Source of the DNA: Mannheimia haemolytica
GTDB taxonomy: Bacteria > Pseudomonadota > Gammaproteobacteria > Enterobacterales > Pasteurellaceae
NCBI RefSeq assembly: GCF_004342115.1
Contig: NZ_SMAC01000012.1
Span: forward strand, 16,321-80,320
DNA: 64,000 bases
Direction: 5' to 3'
Part shown: positions 20,294 through 30,182 of the stretch, in pieces
Position numbering within the stretch: position 1 is the first letter of the stretch
Layout of the letters: each line of letters opens with the position of its first letter
Notes under the pieces: model-generated
What the model was told of the DNA's origin: nothing
The model's database searches: none
What the model saw: only the letters and a program-made list of their open reading frames with translations
Position numbers and translations under genes: made by a program

Positions 20294-20527
20294 TTTTATC
20301 TCCAATTATTCTCTTAAATCTAAAAAACTCTTTTAGTATAAAGTAAGCAAACTAAAAGAAAAACCAGTAAAATTATCTATACGACCGCAAAAAACATTTA
20401 ATATTTGCAAATAAAAAGTAAATTATTTTAAATAATGATTTACATCAGGGTATATCTATATTTTACTTATCATTGATGATTATGTTGGCATTATAAAATC
20501 TGTAGCAATAAAAATTAAGGAGGAAAA

Positions 20528-22024
20528 ATGGAATTTAGTGTCAAAAATGGCAGTGTTGAGAAACAAAGAACCGCCTGTTTGGTTGTTGGTGTCTATGAAC
20601 CCCGCCGATTATGTTCTGCCGCAGAACAGCTTGATAAATTAAGTAACGGCTATATCAGCACATTACTGAGAAGAGGAGATTTAGAAGGCAAAGCAGGGCA
20701 AACCTTACTCTTGCATAATGTGCCGAATGTACTCGCTGATCGAGTATTATTAGTCGGCTGTGGAAAAGAGCGTGAATTAACTGAACGCCAATACAAACAA
20801 ATTATTCAAAAAAGTGTACAAACTATTAATGAAACCGGCTCAATGGAAGCTGTCAGCTTTTTAACCGAACTGCACGTTAAAGGTAGAACACCTTATTGGA
20901 ATGTGCGATTTGCGGTAGAGGCAATCCAAGAACAACTATATGCCTATAACGATTTCAAAAGCATCAAACCTGAAGTTCGCCGTGAATTACGCCGTGTGAT
21001 TTTTAATGTCGCACACCGTAAAGATCTTCCTGATGCCGAACGAGCTTTAGAACACGGAAAAGCCGTAGCACTTGGAATCAGCCACGCTAAAAATGTAGCA
21101 AATTGTCCGCCTAATGTGTGTAATCCTCACTATTTAGCCGAATTGGCTAAGGGTTTAGCCTACGACTATCCTGCCATTTCAACTACCATTATTGATGAAA
21201 AACAGATGGCAGAATTGGGAATGAATGCTTACTTAGCGGTTTCCAGAGCCTCTGAAAATGAGGCCTTTCTTTCAGTGATTGAATATAAAGGCAACCCGAA
21301 TGCTGATGCGAAGCCGATTATCTTAGTCGGCAAAGGAATGACCTTTGACTCTGGCGGTTTATCCATTAAACCTGCGGAGGCGATGGACGAAATGAAATAC
21401 GATATGTGCGGAGCTGCTACTGTTTACGGTACAATCAAAGCAATTGCCGAGATGAAATTACCACTCAATGTTATCGGCTTACTCGCCGGCTGTGAAAATG
21501 CGGTTGATGGCAAAGCCTATCGACCGGGGGATATTCTCACTACAATGTCTGGTTTAACCGTTGAGGTACTCAACACCGATGCAGAAGGACGTTTAGTGCT
21601 ATGTGATGCTCTCAGCTATGTAGAACGTTTTGAACCGGAATTAGTGATTGATATTGCTACCCTAACTGGTGCTTGCATGATTGCCTTAGGTAATCATAAC
21701 AGCGGGCTGATGTCACCTCATAACGGTTTAGCAAACGAACTCTTAGCTGCCGCAGAGCAAGCCGATGACAAAGCGTGGCGTTTACCTTTAGGGGAAGAAT
21801 ATCAAGAACAGTTAAAATCTAACTTTGCTGATCTTGCTAATATCGGCGGACGTTTAGGCGGAGCCTGTACTGCCGGTCAATTCCTCTCTAACTTTACAAA
21901 GAAATATACTTGGGCGCATCTAGATATTGCCGGCACGGCTTGGAAATCTGGGGCAGCCAAAGGGGCGACCGGCAGACCGGTATCCTTACTAACACAATTT
22001 TTGATCAATAAAGCCCAGGTCTAA
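20528..22024 (+). CDS. pepA: Leucyl aminopeptidase (cytosol aminopeptidase)
   Basis: The 498-residue protein is an M17 metallopeptidase. The metal and active-site segments [16 protein letters not shown] (about 264-279), the Asp of DMCGAATV and the signature [10 protein letters not shown] (about 347-356) are all present. It removes N-terminal residues from peptides in the cytosol as a hexamer. The E. coli homologue also binds DNA in pyrimidine control and plasmid resolution; that role is not shown here. A strong AAGGAGG precedes the ATG. It is divergent from the unknown gene at 19493 and lptFG. Confidence 0.96.
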   Translation: MEFSVKNGSVEKQRTACLVVGVYEPRRLCSAAEQLDKLSNGYISTLLRRGDLEGKAGQTLLLHNVPNVLADRVLLVGCGKERELTERQYKQIIQKSVQTINETGSMEAVSFLTELHVKGRTPYWNVRFAVEAIQEQLYAYNDFKSIKPEVRRELRRVIFNVAHRKDLPDAERALEHGKAVALGISHAKNVANCPPNVCNPHYLAELAKGLAYDYPAISTTIIDEKQMAELGMNAYLAVSRASENEAFLSVIEYKGNPNADAKPIILVGKGMTFDSGGLSIKPAEAMDEMKYDMCGAATVYGTIKAIAEMKLPLNVIGLLAGCENAVDGKAYRPGDILTTMSGLTVEVLNTDAEGRLVLCDALSYVERFEPELVIDIATLTGACMIALGNHNSGLMSPHNGLANELLAAAEQADDKAWRLPLGEEYQEQLKSNFADLANIGGRLGGACTAGQFLSNFTKKYTWAHLDIAGTAWKSGAAKGATGRPVSLLTQFLINKAQV

Positions 22025-22035
22025 CCCTCACAAGC

Positions 22036-22076
22036 GGTCTGATTTTATCGAGTTTTTGCAAAAAGAAAATCAGACC
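22036..22076 (+). terminator. Inverted repeat after pepA, possible terminator
   Basis: The arms GGTCTGATTTT (22036-22046) and AAAATCAGACC (22066-22076) are perfectly complementary. They start within an uptake core. The loop is 19 bases and no T-run follows, so termination is uncertain. Confidence 0.4.
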
Positions 22077-22197
22077 GATCCTCTTCATACGACCCTATAT
22101 TCTTTTTAGTTATATCAAATAAATTCCAGCTACTAGAAAAGCGATTAAAAATAAGTATGATAAATCCCAATCTCAATACTTATTAAGGAATATCACT

Positions 22198-23145
22198 ATG
22201 ACTATCTATGCAGACAACTCATACTCAATCGGCAATACCCCGCTGGTGCGTTTAAAGAATTTTGGCAACGGCAATATTGTGGTAAAAGTGGAAGGGCGTA
22301 ACCCAAGTTTTAGCGTGAAATGCCGTATTGGTGCGAATATGGTGTGGCAAGCAGAGAAAGACGGTATTCTAACCAAAGACAAAGAAATTGTAGATGCAAC
22401 CAGCGGTAACACTGGAATTGCCTTGGCTTATGTAGCAGCCGCTCGTGGTTATAAATTAACGCTCACAATGCCGGAAACAATGAGTACCGAGCGTAAACGC
22501 TTATTGCGTGGCTTAGGAGTAAATTTAGTCTTAACCGAAGGGGCAAAAGGAATGAAAGGAGCGATTGCGAAAGCTGAAGAAATCGCGTCTTCCGACCCAG
22601 AGCGCTATGTTACCTTAAAACAGTTTGAAAACCCGGCAAACCCGGCAATTCACCAACAAACTACCGGTCCTGAAATTTGGGATGCAACTGAAGGTAAAAT
22701 TGATGTATTAGTGGCAGGCGTAGGAACAGGTGGCACTATTACCGGTGTTTCCCGTGCTATTAAGCAAGATAAAGGCAAGCAAATTATTTCAGTGGCGGTA
22801 GAACCGAGTGAATCGCCGGTCATTACGCAAACTTTAAACGGTGAAGAAGTCAAACCGGGCCCGCACAAAATTCAAGGCATTGGTGCAGGTTTTATTCCGA
22901 AAAACTTAGATTTATCACTGCTTGACCGTGTTGAACAAGTTTCAAGCGAAGAAGCGATTACAACCGCACGCCGTTTAATGGCAGAAGAAGGCATTTTAGG
23001 CGGTATTTCATCAGGTGCTGCCGTTGCTGCCGCAGATCGCATCGCTAAACTACCTGAATTTGCCGATAAATTAATTGTAGTGATTCTGCCTTCAGCCTCA
23101 GAGCGTTATTTAAGTACGCTACTGTTTGAAGGGATTGAAGCGTAA
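22198..23145 (+). CDS. cysK: Cysteine synthase A (O-acetylserine sulfhydrylase)
   Basis: The 315-residue PLP enzyme makes cysteine from O-acetylserine and sulfide. The PLP lysine is K41 in [11 protein letters not shown]. The substrate loop [10 protein letters not shown] and the phosphate-binding GTGGTITG motif are intact. The length fits CysK rather than CysM. An AAGGAA precedes the ATG. It is a monocistronic unit with a good terminator. No cysteine-pathway neighbours are present. Confidence 0.96.
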   Translation: MTIYADNSYSIGNTPLVRLKNFGNGNIVVKVEGRNPSFSVKCRIGANMVWQAEKDGILTKDKEIVDATSGNTGIALAYVAAARGYKLTLTMPETMSTERKRLLRGLGVNLVLTEGAKGMKGAIAKAEEIASSDPERYVTLKQFENPANPAIHQQTTGPEIWDATEGKIDVLVAGVGTGGTITGVSRAIKQDKGKQIISVAVEPSESPVITQTLNGEEVKPGPHKIQGIGAGFIPKNLDLSLLDRVEQVSSEEAITTARRLMAEEGILGGISSGAAVAAADRIAKLPEFADKLIVVILPSASERYLSTLLFEGIEA

Positions 23146-23160
23146 TATTAAATTAATATA

Positions 23161-23187
23161 AAAATGCCGGCTGATGTCGGCATTTTT
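23161..23187 (+). terminator. Terminator of cysK
   Basis: The stem AAAATGCCG / CGGCATTTT is followed by T residues, 15 bases after the cysK stop. Confidence 0.85.
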
Positions 23188-23330
23188 ATTGCAAACAAGC
23201 GGTTATTTTTTATAAAAAATTTGCAATTTGTCTCCTATTGCGTTATTCTTCGCCACATCTTTACGGTTGGCCGTATCTAATCAATATCAACAAATCCAAT
23301 CTTAATTAATCACAATTTTACATTCAAATT

Positions 23331-24593
23331 ATGCATCTTACTCAACTTAAAAACACCCCTGTTTCAGAGCTTGTGGAAATGGGTGAAAATCAAATGGGCT
23401 TAGAAAATCTGGCTCGTTTACGTAAACAAGACATCGTATTTGCTATTCTTAAACAACACGCAAAAAGCGGTGAAGACATTTTCGGGCAAGGCGTGCTTGA
23501 AATTCTACCGGACGGCTTCGGTTTCCTCCGCTCATCAGATAGCTCATATTTAGCCGGCCCTGATGATATTTATGTTTCTCCAAGCCAAATCCGCCGTTTT
23601 AACTTACAAACTGGCGATAAAATAGAAGGTAAAATTCGCCCACCAAAAGAGGGAGAACGCTATTTTGCCCTACTGAAAGTTGATTCAGTTAATGATGACA
23701 AACCGGAAGCCTCTCGCAGTAAAATTCTCTTTGAAAACTTAACCCCTCTGCACGCCAATTCTCGCTTAAAAATGGAGCGTGGCAATGGATCAAAAGAAGA
23801 TTTAACCGCTCGTATTTTAGATTTAGCCGCCCCAATCGGTAAAGGTCAGCGAGCGTTAATTGTTGCCCCGCCAAAAGCTGGTAAAACCGTGTTACTGCAA
23901 AATATTGCACAAAGCATCACCCATAATCATCCTGAATGTGAGCTTATCGTATTATTAATTGATGAGCGTCCGGAAGAAGTAACAGAGATGCAACGCACCG
24001 TACGTGGTGAAGTAATTGCCTCAACCTTTGATGAACCGGCAACCCGCCACGTTCAAGTTGCGGAGATGGTAATCGAGAAAGCAAAACGCTCGGTAGAGCA
24101 TAAAAAAGATGTGGTGATTTTATTAGACTCCATCACTCGTTTAGCCCGTGCCTACAACACCATTACCCCGGTTTCCGGCAAAATCCTTTCCGGTGGTGTG
24201 GACGCTAACGCCTTACATCGTCCAAAACGTTTCTTCGGTGCAGCCCGTAATGTGGAAGAAGGTGGCAGCTTAACCATTATCGCAACCGCACTTGTGGATA
24301 CCGGATCAAAAATGGACGAAGTGATTTTCGAGGAGTTCAAAGGTACGGGTAATATGGAATTACACCTCTCACGCCGTATTGCTGAACGCCGTATCTTCCC
24401 GGCTATTGACTTCAACCGCTCAGGTACTCGTAAAGATGACCTCTTAATGGCAGCAGACGAACTCCAAAAAACTTGGATGTTACGCAAAGTCCTCAACCCA
24501 ATGGACGAAGTAGATGCTATCGAATGGCTAATCGACAAATTAATGATGGCAAAAACTAACGAAGAGTTTTTCGAGATTATGAAACGTTCGTAG
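23331..24593 (+). CDS. rho: Transcription termination factor Rho
   Basis: The 420-residue protein has the N-terminal Rho_N helical domain ([16 protein letters not shown]), a cold-shock-like RNA-binding domain ([15 protein letters not shown]...), and a RecA-type ATPase with Walker [12 protein letters not shown] (about 177-187). Q- and R-loop sequences follow. The hexamer binds nascent RNA and stops transcription. The length matches the E. coli protein (419). No strong ribosome site precedes the ATG. The 143-base leader after the cysK terminator may take part in rho autoregulation, as known in E. coli; nothing specific is visible in it. Confidence 0.98.
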   Translation: MHLTQLKNTPVSELVEMGENQMGLENLARLRKQDIVFAILKQHAKSGEDIFGQGVLEILPDGFGFLRSSDSSYLAGPDDIYVSPSQIRRFNLQTGDKIEGKIRPPKEGERYFALLKVDSVNDDKPEASRSKILFENLTPLHANSRLKMERGNGSKEDLTARILDLAAPIGKGQRALIVAPPKAGKTVLLQNIAQSITHNHPECELIVLLIDERPEEVTEMQRTVRGEVIASTFDEPATRHVQVAEMVIEKAKRSVEHKKDVVILLDSITRLARAYNTITPVSGKILSGGVDANALHRPKRFFGAARNVEEGGSLTIIATALVDTGSKMDEVIFEEFKGTGNMELHLSRRIAERRIFPAIDFNRSGTRKDDLLMAADELQKTWMLRKVLNPMDEVDAIEWLIDKLMMAKTNEEFFEIMKRS

Positions 24594-24600
24594 AACATAA

Positions 24601-24627
24601 AAAAATCCCGCTTAACGCGGGATTTTT
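24601..24627. terminator. Bidirectional terminator between rho and the DUF218 operon
   Basis: The stem AAAAATCCCGC / GCGGGATTTTT lies between convergent genes with T-runs on both strands. Confidence 0.9.
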
Positions 24628-24653
24628 ATCAATAGCAGCTGTCAATAAAGTAA

Positions 24654-25772
24654 CTACTTAAAATCCCCCAACTCAAACAACCCCATTGATCTCGCCACAT
24701 TTACATAAGTATAAAGTGCCTCGATTTTGGCTTTTCCCGGTGTTGCCGGCTTGCCACCACCAACGGAATCCATCTCAATCGGATAACCAATGTGCTGTGC
24801 ATAACCTTTGAGAACCGCTGTTGCACGAGGGATATGTTGTAACGTACCGATACCTAATACTTTCTTGCCATTATAGGTTTGCATCAGCTTGATAATCCCA
24901 ACCGCATTTCCCGGGGTATCTCTGGCAACAGGATCAAGTAGCAAACGGTCTTTTTCAATACCATTTTCGCTAAGCCATTTTGCCATCACATCAGCCTCAG
25001 CAAATTCCGTTTTCACAGCACCGCCACTGACGATAATTTTTGCTTGCGGAAATTTTTGTGCCATCTCTTTGGTTTTCTGTAATCGATCTAACAACAGCGG
25101 CGAAGGTGTGCCGTCTTTGTTTGGCGTAGAACCAAAAACGGCAATCGTATCAGGGATCATTGCTGTCTGTGGTTCATTACCGTAGCTTGCCGCCAGCGTT
25201 TGTTCGGTAAAGGCAAAAAAGTCTGTCATTCGTTGTGCGACTTCGGGAGCAAGCTGTTTCAGTGCAGAAAGACGAGCCGTTTCTTGTTCAGTATCTTCTA
25301 GCACCCTTGAAGCTAATACTGTCATCGCAAGAGCGTGAACATCACGGGGGTTTTGGCGCAAAATTTGGTCGAGCTGAGAAAGTGCTTCCCGATACTCTTT
25401 ATTGACGAAATACGCCTCTGCTTGTAAACGGTAAGTGTTAAGGTAGGTCGGCTTCTCTTTAACTTTCTGATCAAGCGAAGCATACATCGCTTGCCAATAC
25501 CAACGGCGGAAATTCAGCACATCCTCTTTTAGATAAGGGTCATCAACATAGTCTGGCGCATATTGAATAACTAAATGCTCAATCGGCGCTCCTCGACCAT
25601 CTTCTTTACCTTTTGGTGCAGGCAGTACTTTTGCTAATACAAAGTTAAACGCCTTATCATATTGACTGATATTGTCTTGGCTCAAATAATCAGCTGGTAT
25701 CGCCCAGCTATTTACACTTATCAAAGAAAGGCTTAAAGCAAGGGCAGAAAGGGTTGTTTTGATTTTTTTCAT
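24654..25772 (-). CDS. Secreted DUF218 (ElyC/SanA/YdcF-type) protein with helical-repeat N-terminus
   Basis: The 372-residue protein starts with a signal peptide (about 1-24, SVNSWA). A helical region follows (about 85-175) with a TPR-like pair (LNTYRLQAEAYFVNKEYREALSQLDQILRQNP). A DUF218 domain follows (about 205-345): DTIAVFGSTPN, KIIVSGGA, AEADVMAKWL, DTPGNAVGII and the His of TLQHIPRA. It is closely similar along its whole length to the N-terminal half of the next gene upstream, 12 bases away, so the two are tandem duplicates in one operon. DUF218 proteins have been tied to envelope integrity (ElyC, SanA), but no enzymatic activity can be assigned. With no anchor it should be periplasmic. 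Confidence 0.8.
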   Translation of the reverse strand: MKKIKTTLSALALSLSLISVNSWAIPADYLSQDNISQYDKAFNFVLAKVLPAPKGKEDGRGAPIEHLVIQYAPDYVDDPYLKEDVLNFRRWYWQAMYASLDQKVKEKPTYLNTYRLQAEAYFVNKEYREALSQLDQILRQNPRDVHALAMTVLASRVLEDTEQETARLSALKQLAPEVAQRMTDFFAFTEQTLAASYGNEPQTAMIPDTIAVFGSTPNKDGTPSPLLLDRLQKTKEMAQKFPQAKIIVSGGAVKTEFAEADVMAKWLSENGIEKDRLLLDPVARDTPGNAVGIIKLMQTYNGKKVLGIGTLQHIPRATAVLKGYAQHIGYPIEMDSVGGGKPATPGKAKIEALYTYVNVARSMGLFELGDFK

Positions 25773-25784
25773 AGAGGCTCCTAT

Positions 25785-27932
25785 TTACCATTGATAGTGA
25801 TAATTTGCGTGTAATCCGTATGAACGCTTCAATGCATCCCCGTGTAACATTGATCCTTCGATTGCAAAATAATGGCGATTTCCAACTGCTTGTACCCCAA
25901 TACTGATTACATTCCGATGACGATCAGATAAACTATCTAAGGTATCAATATGACGATTTCGAAAACGATAGCTAATATCAGCATAAGGTTTAAGTTTGAT
26001 TGCATTGAGTTCAATCACTTTTCCTAAACGTAGCCCTGTCCCAGCCCAAAACATTCGTGCTGATCCAGCTTTTGCCCAGCCTAATTGCAGCTTTGGCGTA
26101 ATTTGCCATTGATGACTCATCACGATATTTCTTCCAATTTCACTACTCAGACTGTATGCATTATTATCACGTTTTGTTACACCAGATTGATTAGTAAAAT
26201 GACTGTAATTAAAAAAATTTGTCCAAAACAGACCACTTGTAGGACGATAACCAGCATAAATACCAGCAGATGTCCCTTTCACTTTATGCGTCCTATTCTC
26301 AATTTGCCCCTGACTGATACCAAATACTCCACCAATAGACCAATTATGGGAAACCTGATGATCTAGCCCGATATGTAATAAGTGATAGTCTTCGGTTGAA
26401 CGATTTTTTAAACGATATTTGGATAGACTATCCGAAAGCCATAAATTCCAATCTTGTGTATGTTCTATTTCTGCTAACCTACGGTACAGATCATAAGTTG
26501 CTTGTTCCATCAAATTAAGCTGTACAACATAATGCTCGGAAAAAGGATTGTTCTGCTTTATTATTAAACGACTAAGGGCTTCCGTACTCTGTTTTAACTG
26601 CTCTTGCGTTTTACTAAGTTCTTTATTCAATTCCTCTTCAGCTTGCTGATGAGCCTGTTTTGCTGTTTCTAACGCCTGTCTGGCTACTTCCAGCTCATTT
26701 GCAGAATTTTCTGCATTTTTTACTGCTTGATCTCGCTCAGCTACCAATTTTTCTAAATAATTCTGCTGTGCTTTTTCCAACGCTTCTCTTTGTTCTTTTT
26801 CAGCTTGTTCTTTGGCAAGCAAATTCTCAAAATCGCCCAAGGTAAATAACCCCATTGCACGAGCAACATTAACAAATGTATAAAGAGCTTCACCTTTTTT
26901 ATTTTTTTCATTAGGAGGAGAACCGCCTCCGGCAGAATCAATTTCCAATTCATATCCAATGGAATCCGCATAGCTTTTCAATACAGACATTGCTCTCGGT
27001 AAATGTAAGATCGTACCGATCCCCAATACTTTTCTACCTCCATATTCCTTCATAAAATCAATGATACCGACAGCATTTCCCGGAGTATCTCGTGCCACAT
27101 CATCAAGCAACAGTCTGCTTTCATCAACGCCATTCTCTATCAACCATTTTTTCATTACATCCGCTTCTGCATAGATATAACGAACAGGTCCACCACTTAA
27201 AATAATTTTTGCATTCGGAAATTTCGCTGCCATTTCTTTGGTTTTCTCAAGACGTTGCAATAATCCCTTGCTTGGAGTACCGTCTGGGTTAGGCGATTGC
27301 CCAAATACCGCTATGGTGTCGGGGATCATTGTTGTTTGAGGCTCACTACCATAGCTGGCAGCAAGCATAGTGTCTGTAAAATGTAGATATTGCTGCACCT
27401 TTTGCGCAATACTTGGAGAGATTTGATAAAGCGCTAATAAACGCTCGGCTTCAGTATTAGGATTTTCCAATACCCGACTTGCAACCACACTCATTGCCAT
27501 TGCATGAACATCATTAGGGTTACGCCGCAGAATTTGATCCAGTTGAGATAATGCTTCTTGGTATTGCTTATTGATAAAGTACGCTTCCGCCTGTAATCGG
27601 TAAGTATTTAAATAATCGGGCTTTTGTTTCGTTTTTAAATCCAATGACGTATAGAGATCTTGCCACTGCCAACGGCGAAAACGAATAACATCCTCTTTAA
27701 GATAGATATCATTAAGATAATCTGATGCATATTTCACCACCAAATTCTCAATCGCTTCACCACGCCCATCTGCTTTTGCAATAGGCGCAGGTAGTGGATT
27801 TGCGAGGAAAAAATTAAAACGGGCATCAAATTGCCGAATATTATCGTTACTTAAATAACCGTCAGCATAAGCCGATAAAGGTAAGGCTGAACCTAATATC
27901 AAAGCAAGATAAGAATAACGCAAGCGTTTCAT
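25785..27932 (-). CDS. DUF218 domain fused by a coiled coil to an autotransporter-like outer-membrane beta-barrel
   Basis: The 715-residue protein has four parts. A signal peptide (about 1-23, ending AYA) comes first. A helical-repeat plus DUF218 region (about 25-375) matches the downstream paralogue (IPDTIAVFGQSPN, KIILSGGPV, AEADVMKKWL, DTPGNAVGII). A Glu/Gln/Lys/Ala-rich coiled coil spans about 378-455. The last 260 residues look like an autotransporter beta-barrel: alternating strands such as WSIGGVFGISQG, GTSAGIYAGYRP, FWTNFFNYSHF and YADISYRF, ending HANYHYQW with the C-terminal aromatic residue recognised by the BAM complex. The start overlaps the regulator's stop (TAATG). The barrel assignment is by pattern. 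Function is unknown. Confidence 0.78.
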   Translation of the reverse strand: MKRLRYSYLALILGSALPLSAYADGYLSNDNIRQFDARFNFFLANPLPAPIAKADGRGEAIENLVVKYASDYLNDIYLKEDVIRFRRWQWQDLYTSLDLKTKQKPDYLNTYRLQAEAYFINKQYQEALSQLDQILRRNPNDVHAMAMSVVASRVLENPNTEAERLLALYQISPSIAQKVQQYLHFTDTMLAASYGSEPQTTMIPDTIAVFGQSPNPDGTPSKGLLQRLEKTKEMAAKFPNAKIILSGGPVRYIYAEADVMKKWLIENGVDESRLLLDDVARDTPGNAVGIIDFMKEYGGRKVLGIGTILHLPRAMSVLKSYADSIGYELEIDSAGGGSPPNEKNKKGEALYTFVNVARAMGLFTLGDFENLLAKEQAEKEQREALEKAQQNYLEKLVAERDQAVKNAENSANELEVARQALETAKQAHQQAEEELNKELSKTQEQLKQSTEALSRLIIKQNNPFSEHYVVQLNLMEQATYDLYRRLAEIEHTQDWNLWLSDSLSKYRLKNRSTEDYHLLHIGLDHQVSHNWSIGGVFGISQGQIENRTHKVKGTSAGIYAGYRPTSGLFWTNFFNYSHFTNQSGVTKRDNNAYSLSSEIGRNIVMSHQWQITPKLQLGWAKAGSARMFWAGTGLRLGKVIELNAIKLKPYADISYRFRNRHIDTLDSLSDRHRNVISIGVQAVGNRHYFAIEGSMLHGDALKRSYGLHANYHYQW

Positions 27933-29875
27933 TATGATTTCTCCTTATATTGGGTGAAGAAGTATTTATAACTTTTTACATCTAACCAACAAAGTTGATT
28001 AAGGATAAAATTTGTTTGTGCTATTTTATTAATAATATTCAAAATCATTTTTAATTTTTGTGGTTGCTCAATGACATTAAGACTCATCACAATAAATTTA
28101 GTATAACCATATAAAGTGAAATCTTCTTTATTTTTAAAATAATAGATCTCAAATTTTTCTACCGAGGCATTGAGTTGATAAAATAGTTTAATCTTGTCTT
28201 GTTTATTTTCTAAAATAATCTGTTCGTAATTAAGATATTCTTGCTCAAGATGAAACTCATTTAGGCGATATTGTGCTTCAATTTCAATCGATTTAATGCT
28301 AGGCAACACCTCATCATATTGATAAGCGTGATAAAATACTTCGTTGAGTGATGTTGCATATTCATTTTCATTTAAACTACTGTCAGCAAAATAAATAGGC
28401 TTATAGGGAATAGCCATATTTTTTCCATATTCATTACAGAGATAGTAGTCATAAGGTTTATCTTCCATTATGGCAAGCTCATATAGCACTTTGGTTTCAA
28501 TTTTCAAAATATAGTCGGAAAAGTACCGCTTAATATTCCGTTTTAACTGTTGGGTGCTTAATCTGCCATTAAGGGCAATAATCGCCAGTCGGAGCGGTTT
28601 ACGTTCTAATTCAATTCGATTAACCATTCCGGAAAAAATATCAAAAATAAAATACTGTTCTCGAATAGATAGGCTATACCCGTAGTTTTTTTCAATGTCA
28701 TCCACTAATTTTTCTACTGTATGAGCCAAAATTGGATTTCTATGTAGTTCTGTTTGGTTAAATAGCCCTAAATCCACATCATCTGAAATGCTAAGCATCA
28801 TTTTCATTGCGATAGGGATCAGCATTTTAAGCAAATCTTTACGGCAAGTGTCATCGTGAATTTCCGATAAATTTAAATATGCAGAAAACTGAGTAAAAAT
28901 AAAACGATGAATTTCCCAAGCCTTATCTAGCAACAATGGGTAATTATCCGAATTACAATCTTTAAAGCGGTAGAGATCTGTACTGGCTATCGCAATATAG
29001 GTCAGAAATCGAATAACTTCCGGATTAAACTCAAAACGACTGTCTTGTTCACGAAGCTGTTCCAGTAACTTAATTACAAACTGATATTCATTCGTCTGTT
29101 GATAATTAAAATTTAACTTCGGTAACAATAACTCAGGCTGTTGATTATAAAAATAGCGTAAGTAAATAATAAACCGCTCAGCATAAATATCAGAAAATAC
29201 TAAATTGAAATGAATAATTGTCTTAGCTAACCTTTCACGGATTTTTTCAGTCATAGGACAAGCAAAACACTGTTCAAATTCTTTAATTCCAAATGGATGT
29301 TCAAGCTGGGTAAAATATTTATATAATCGTACTGTGAGCATTATTTTACGATAACTTTCACCTACAATGTTCATTCCGTGATAGGGTTTCGCTTCGAGTA
29401 TCAATCCATATTTTCCTAACAAGGCTTTAACTTGACTAAATTCTTTTGTTAAGGCACTGGTAAAACTTAAATAAAGCTCACTCTGAAAATCTTCAACTTT
29501 CAATGCACGCTGGCTCACCAGTAATCGGCGTAAAATCGCATTTACCCGAGACTCAAATTTATTATTTACCGTCATCGGCTGTGATATTTGGAAATACTGT
29601 TTTAGTTGCGTGTGTAATTCTTCAAACTGAATCAATAATTTATAGCCATAAAACGGTCGAGAAAAAATCTGAATGCCGTAAGGTTCAAGTTTTTCTTTTA
29701 ATAACTTAATCTCTTTTTTTACCGTTCGTACTGAAAGCTGTAACTCCGTAGAAAGTGCATCACTATTAATAAATTGTTCACTTCTTAACAGTAATAAAAA
29801 TAATGATTGAAATCGACGGTTACGGCTTAATAGTGCCAATATCTTTTTTAAATCGGCTTGAATATCTTGCGACAT
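27932..29875 (-). CDS. PRD/Mga-like (BglG/MtlR-type) transcriptional regulator
   Basis: The 647-residue protein begins with a winged helix-turn-helix (about 36-62, SDALSTELQLSVRTVKKEI). A second HTH-like block lies near 120-170. A long helical region resembling PRD modules follows (about 200-430, including DIEKNYGYSLSIREQYFIFDIF). Near 435-500 is an EIIB-like fold start (PLRLAIIALNGRLS) without the catalytic Cys. The layout is that of multidomain regulators which sense PTS phosphorylation. No complete EIIA domain is recognised. Its stop overlaps the start of the DUF218-autotransporter gene, so it probably controls its own operon, perhaps in response to the nearby mannose-family PTS (34.9 kb); this is inference. 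Confidence 0.7.
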   Translation of the reverse strand: MSQDIQADLKKILALLSRNRRFQSLFLLLLRSEQFINSDALSTELQLSVRTVKKEIKLLKEKLEPYGIQIFSRPFYGYKLLIQFEELHTQLKQYFQISQPMTVNNKFESRVNAILRRLLVSQRALKVEDFQSELYLSFTSALTKEFSQVKALLGKYGLILEAKPYHGMNIVGESYRKIMLTVRLYKYFTQLEHPFGIKEFEQCFACPMTEKIRERLAKTIIHFNLVFSDIYAERFIIYLRYFYNQQPELLLPKLNFNYQQTNEYQFVIKLLEQLREQDSRFEFNPEVIRFLTYIAIASTDLYRFKDCNSDNYPLLLDKAWEIHRFIFTQFSAYLNLSEIHDDTCRKDLLKMLIPIAMKMMLSISDDVDLGLFNQTELHRNPILAHTVEKLVDDIEKNYGYSLSIREQYFIFDIFSGMVNRIELERKPLRLAIIALNGRLSTQQLKRNIKRYFSDYILKIETKVLYELAIMEDKPYDYYLCNEYGKNMAIPYKPIYFADSSLNENEYATSLNEVFYHAYQYDEVLPSIKSIEIEAQYRLNEFHLEQEYLNYEQIILENKQDKIKLFYQLNASVEKFEIYYFKNKEDFTLYGYTKFIVMSLNVIEQPQKLKMILNIINKIAQTNFILNQLCWLDVKSYKYFFTQYKEKS

Positions 29876-30017
29876 AATATTCCCTTATGTGTGTCAGAAT
29901 TAAATAGGATTTCGTCAGCCCTTTCAATTTTAAGGCTTGCACGATATGTAGTGAATTAAGATATGATACCGAATTTATCACTAGAAGTCCTAAATTAGGT
30001 TTAATTGGAGAAAAAGA

Positions 30018-30086
30018 ATGAAGCGTAGAAAGGTGTACTTTTATATACAACAAAAAAGCTGCCTTTCAGCAGCTTTTTGGGGATAG
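30018..30086 (+). other. Candidate leader peptide or small RNA with overlapping terminator
   Basis: A TTGGAG at 30004-30009 precedes an ATG at 30018 and 22 codons (MKRRKVYFYIQQ...), stopping at 30086. The terminator hairpin at 30053-30078 lies inside this frame, so a transcript from the TATGAT at 29962 would end after about 105 bases. It may be a small RNA, an attenuated leader or chance. No downstream plus-strand gene follows, which argues against a leader. Confidence 0.3.
30053..30078. terminator. Terminator hairpin downstream of the phosphatase gene
   Basis: The perfect stem AAAAAGCTGC / GCAGCTTTTT has a 6-base loop and T-runs on both strands. On the minus strand it would end the PTS-phosphatase transcript about 105 bases after the ancestral stop. 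Confidence 0.8.
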
Positions 30087-30182
30087 TAGCATTACTAGTG
30101 CTGTAAACAACATCTTACAGGGAGCAGCTGGCAACTGTCCCGACTTTTTTATGCTACCTTTTTCGCTCACTTTGTCAAAATC

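Larger units (their letters stand above)
29876..30182. other. 307-base intergenic region between the regulator and the phosphatase gene
   Basis: No protein gene of normal size is present. The region holds the presumed regulator promoter on the minus side, a plus-strand -10-like TATGAT at 29962-29967, a 22-codon open frame at 30018-30086 and a strong hairpin terminator at 30053-30078. The rest (30087-30182) shows nothing recognisable. Confidence 0.6.

Noticed and set aside
20435..20448. FNR-like motif ATGATTTACATCAG ahead of pepA
   Set aside because: Only the inner TGAT-N4-ATCA agrees; both outer bases are off. pepA is not a known anaerobic gene, and such 8-base matches are common in AT-rich DNA.
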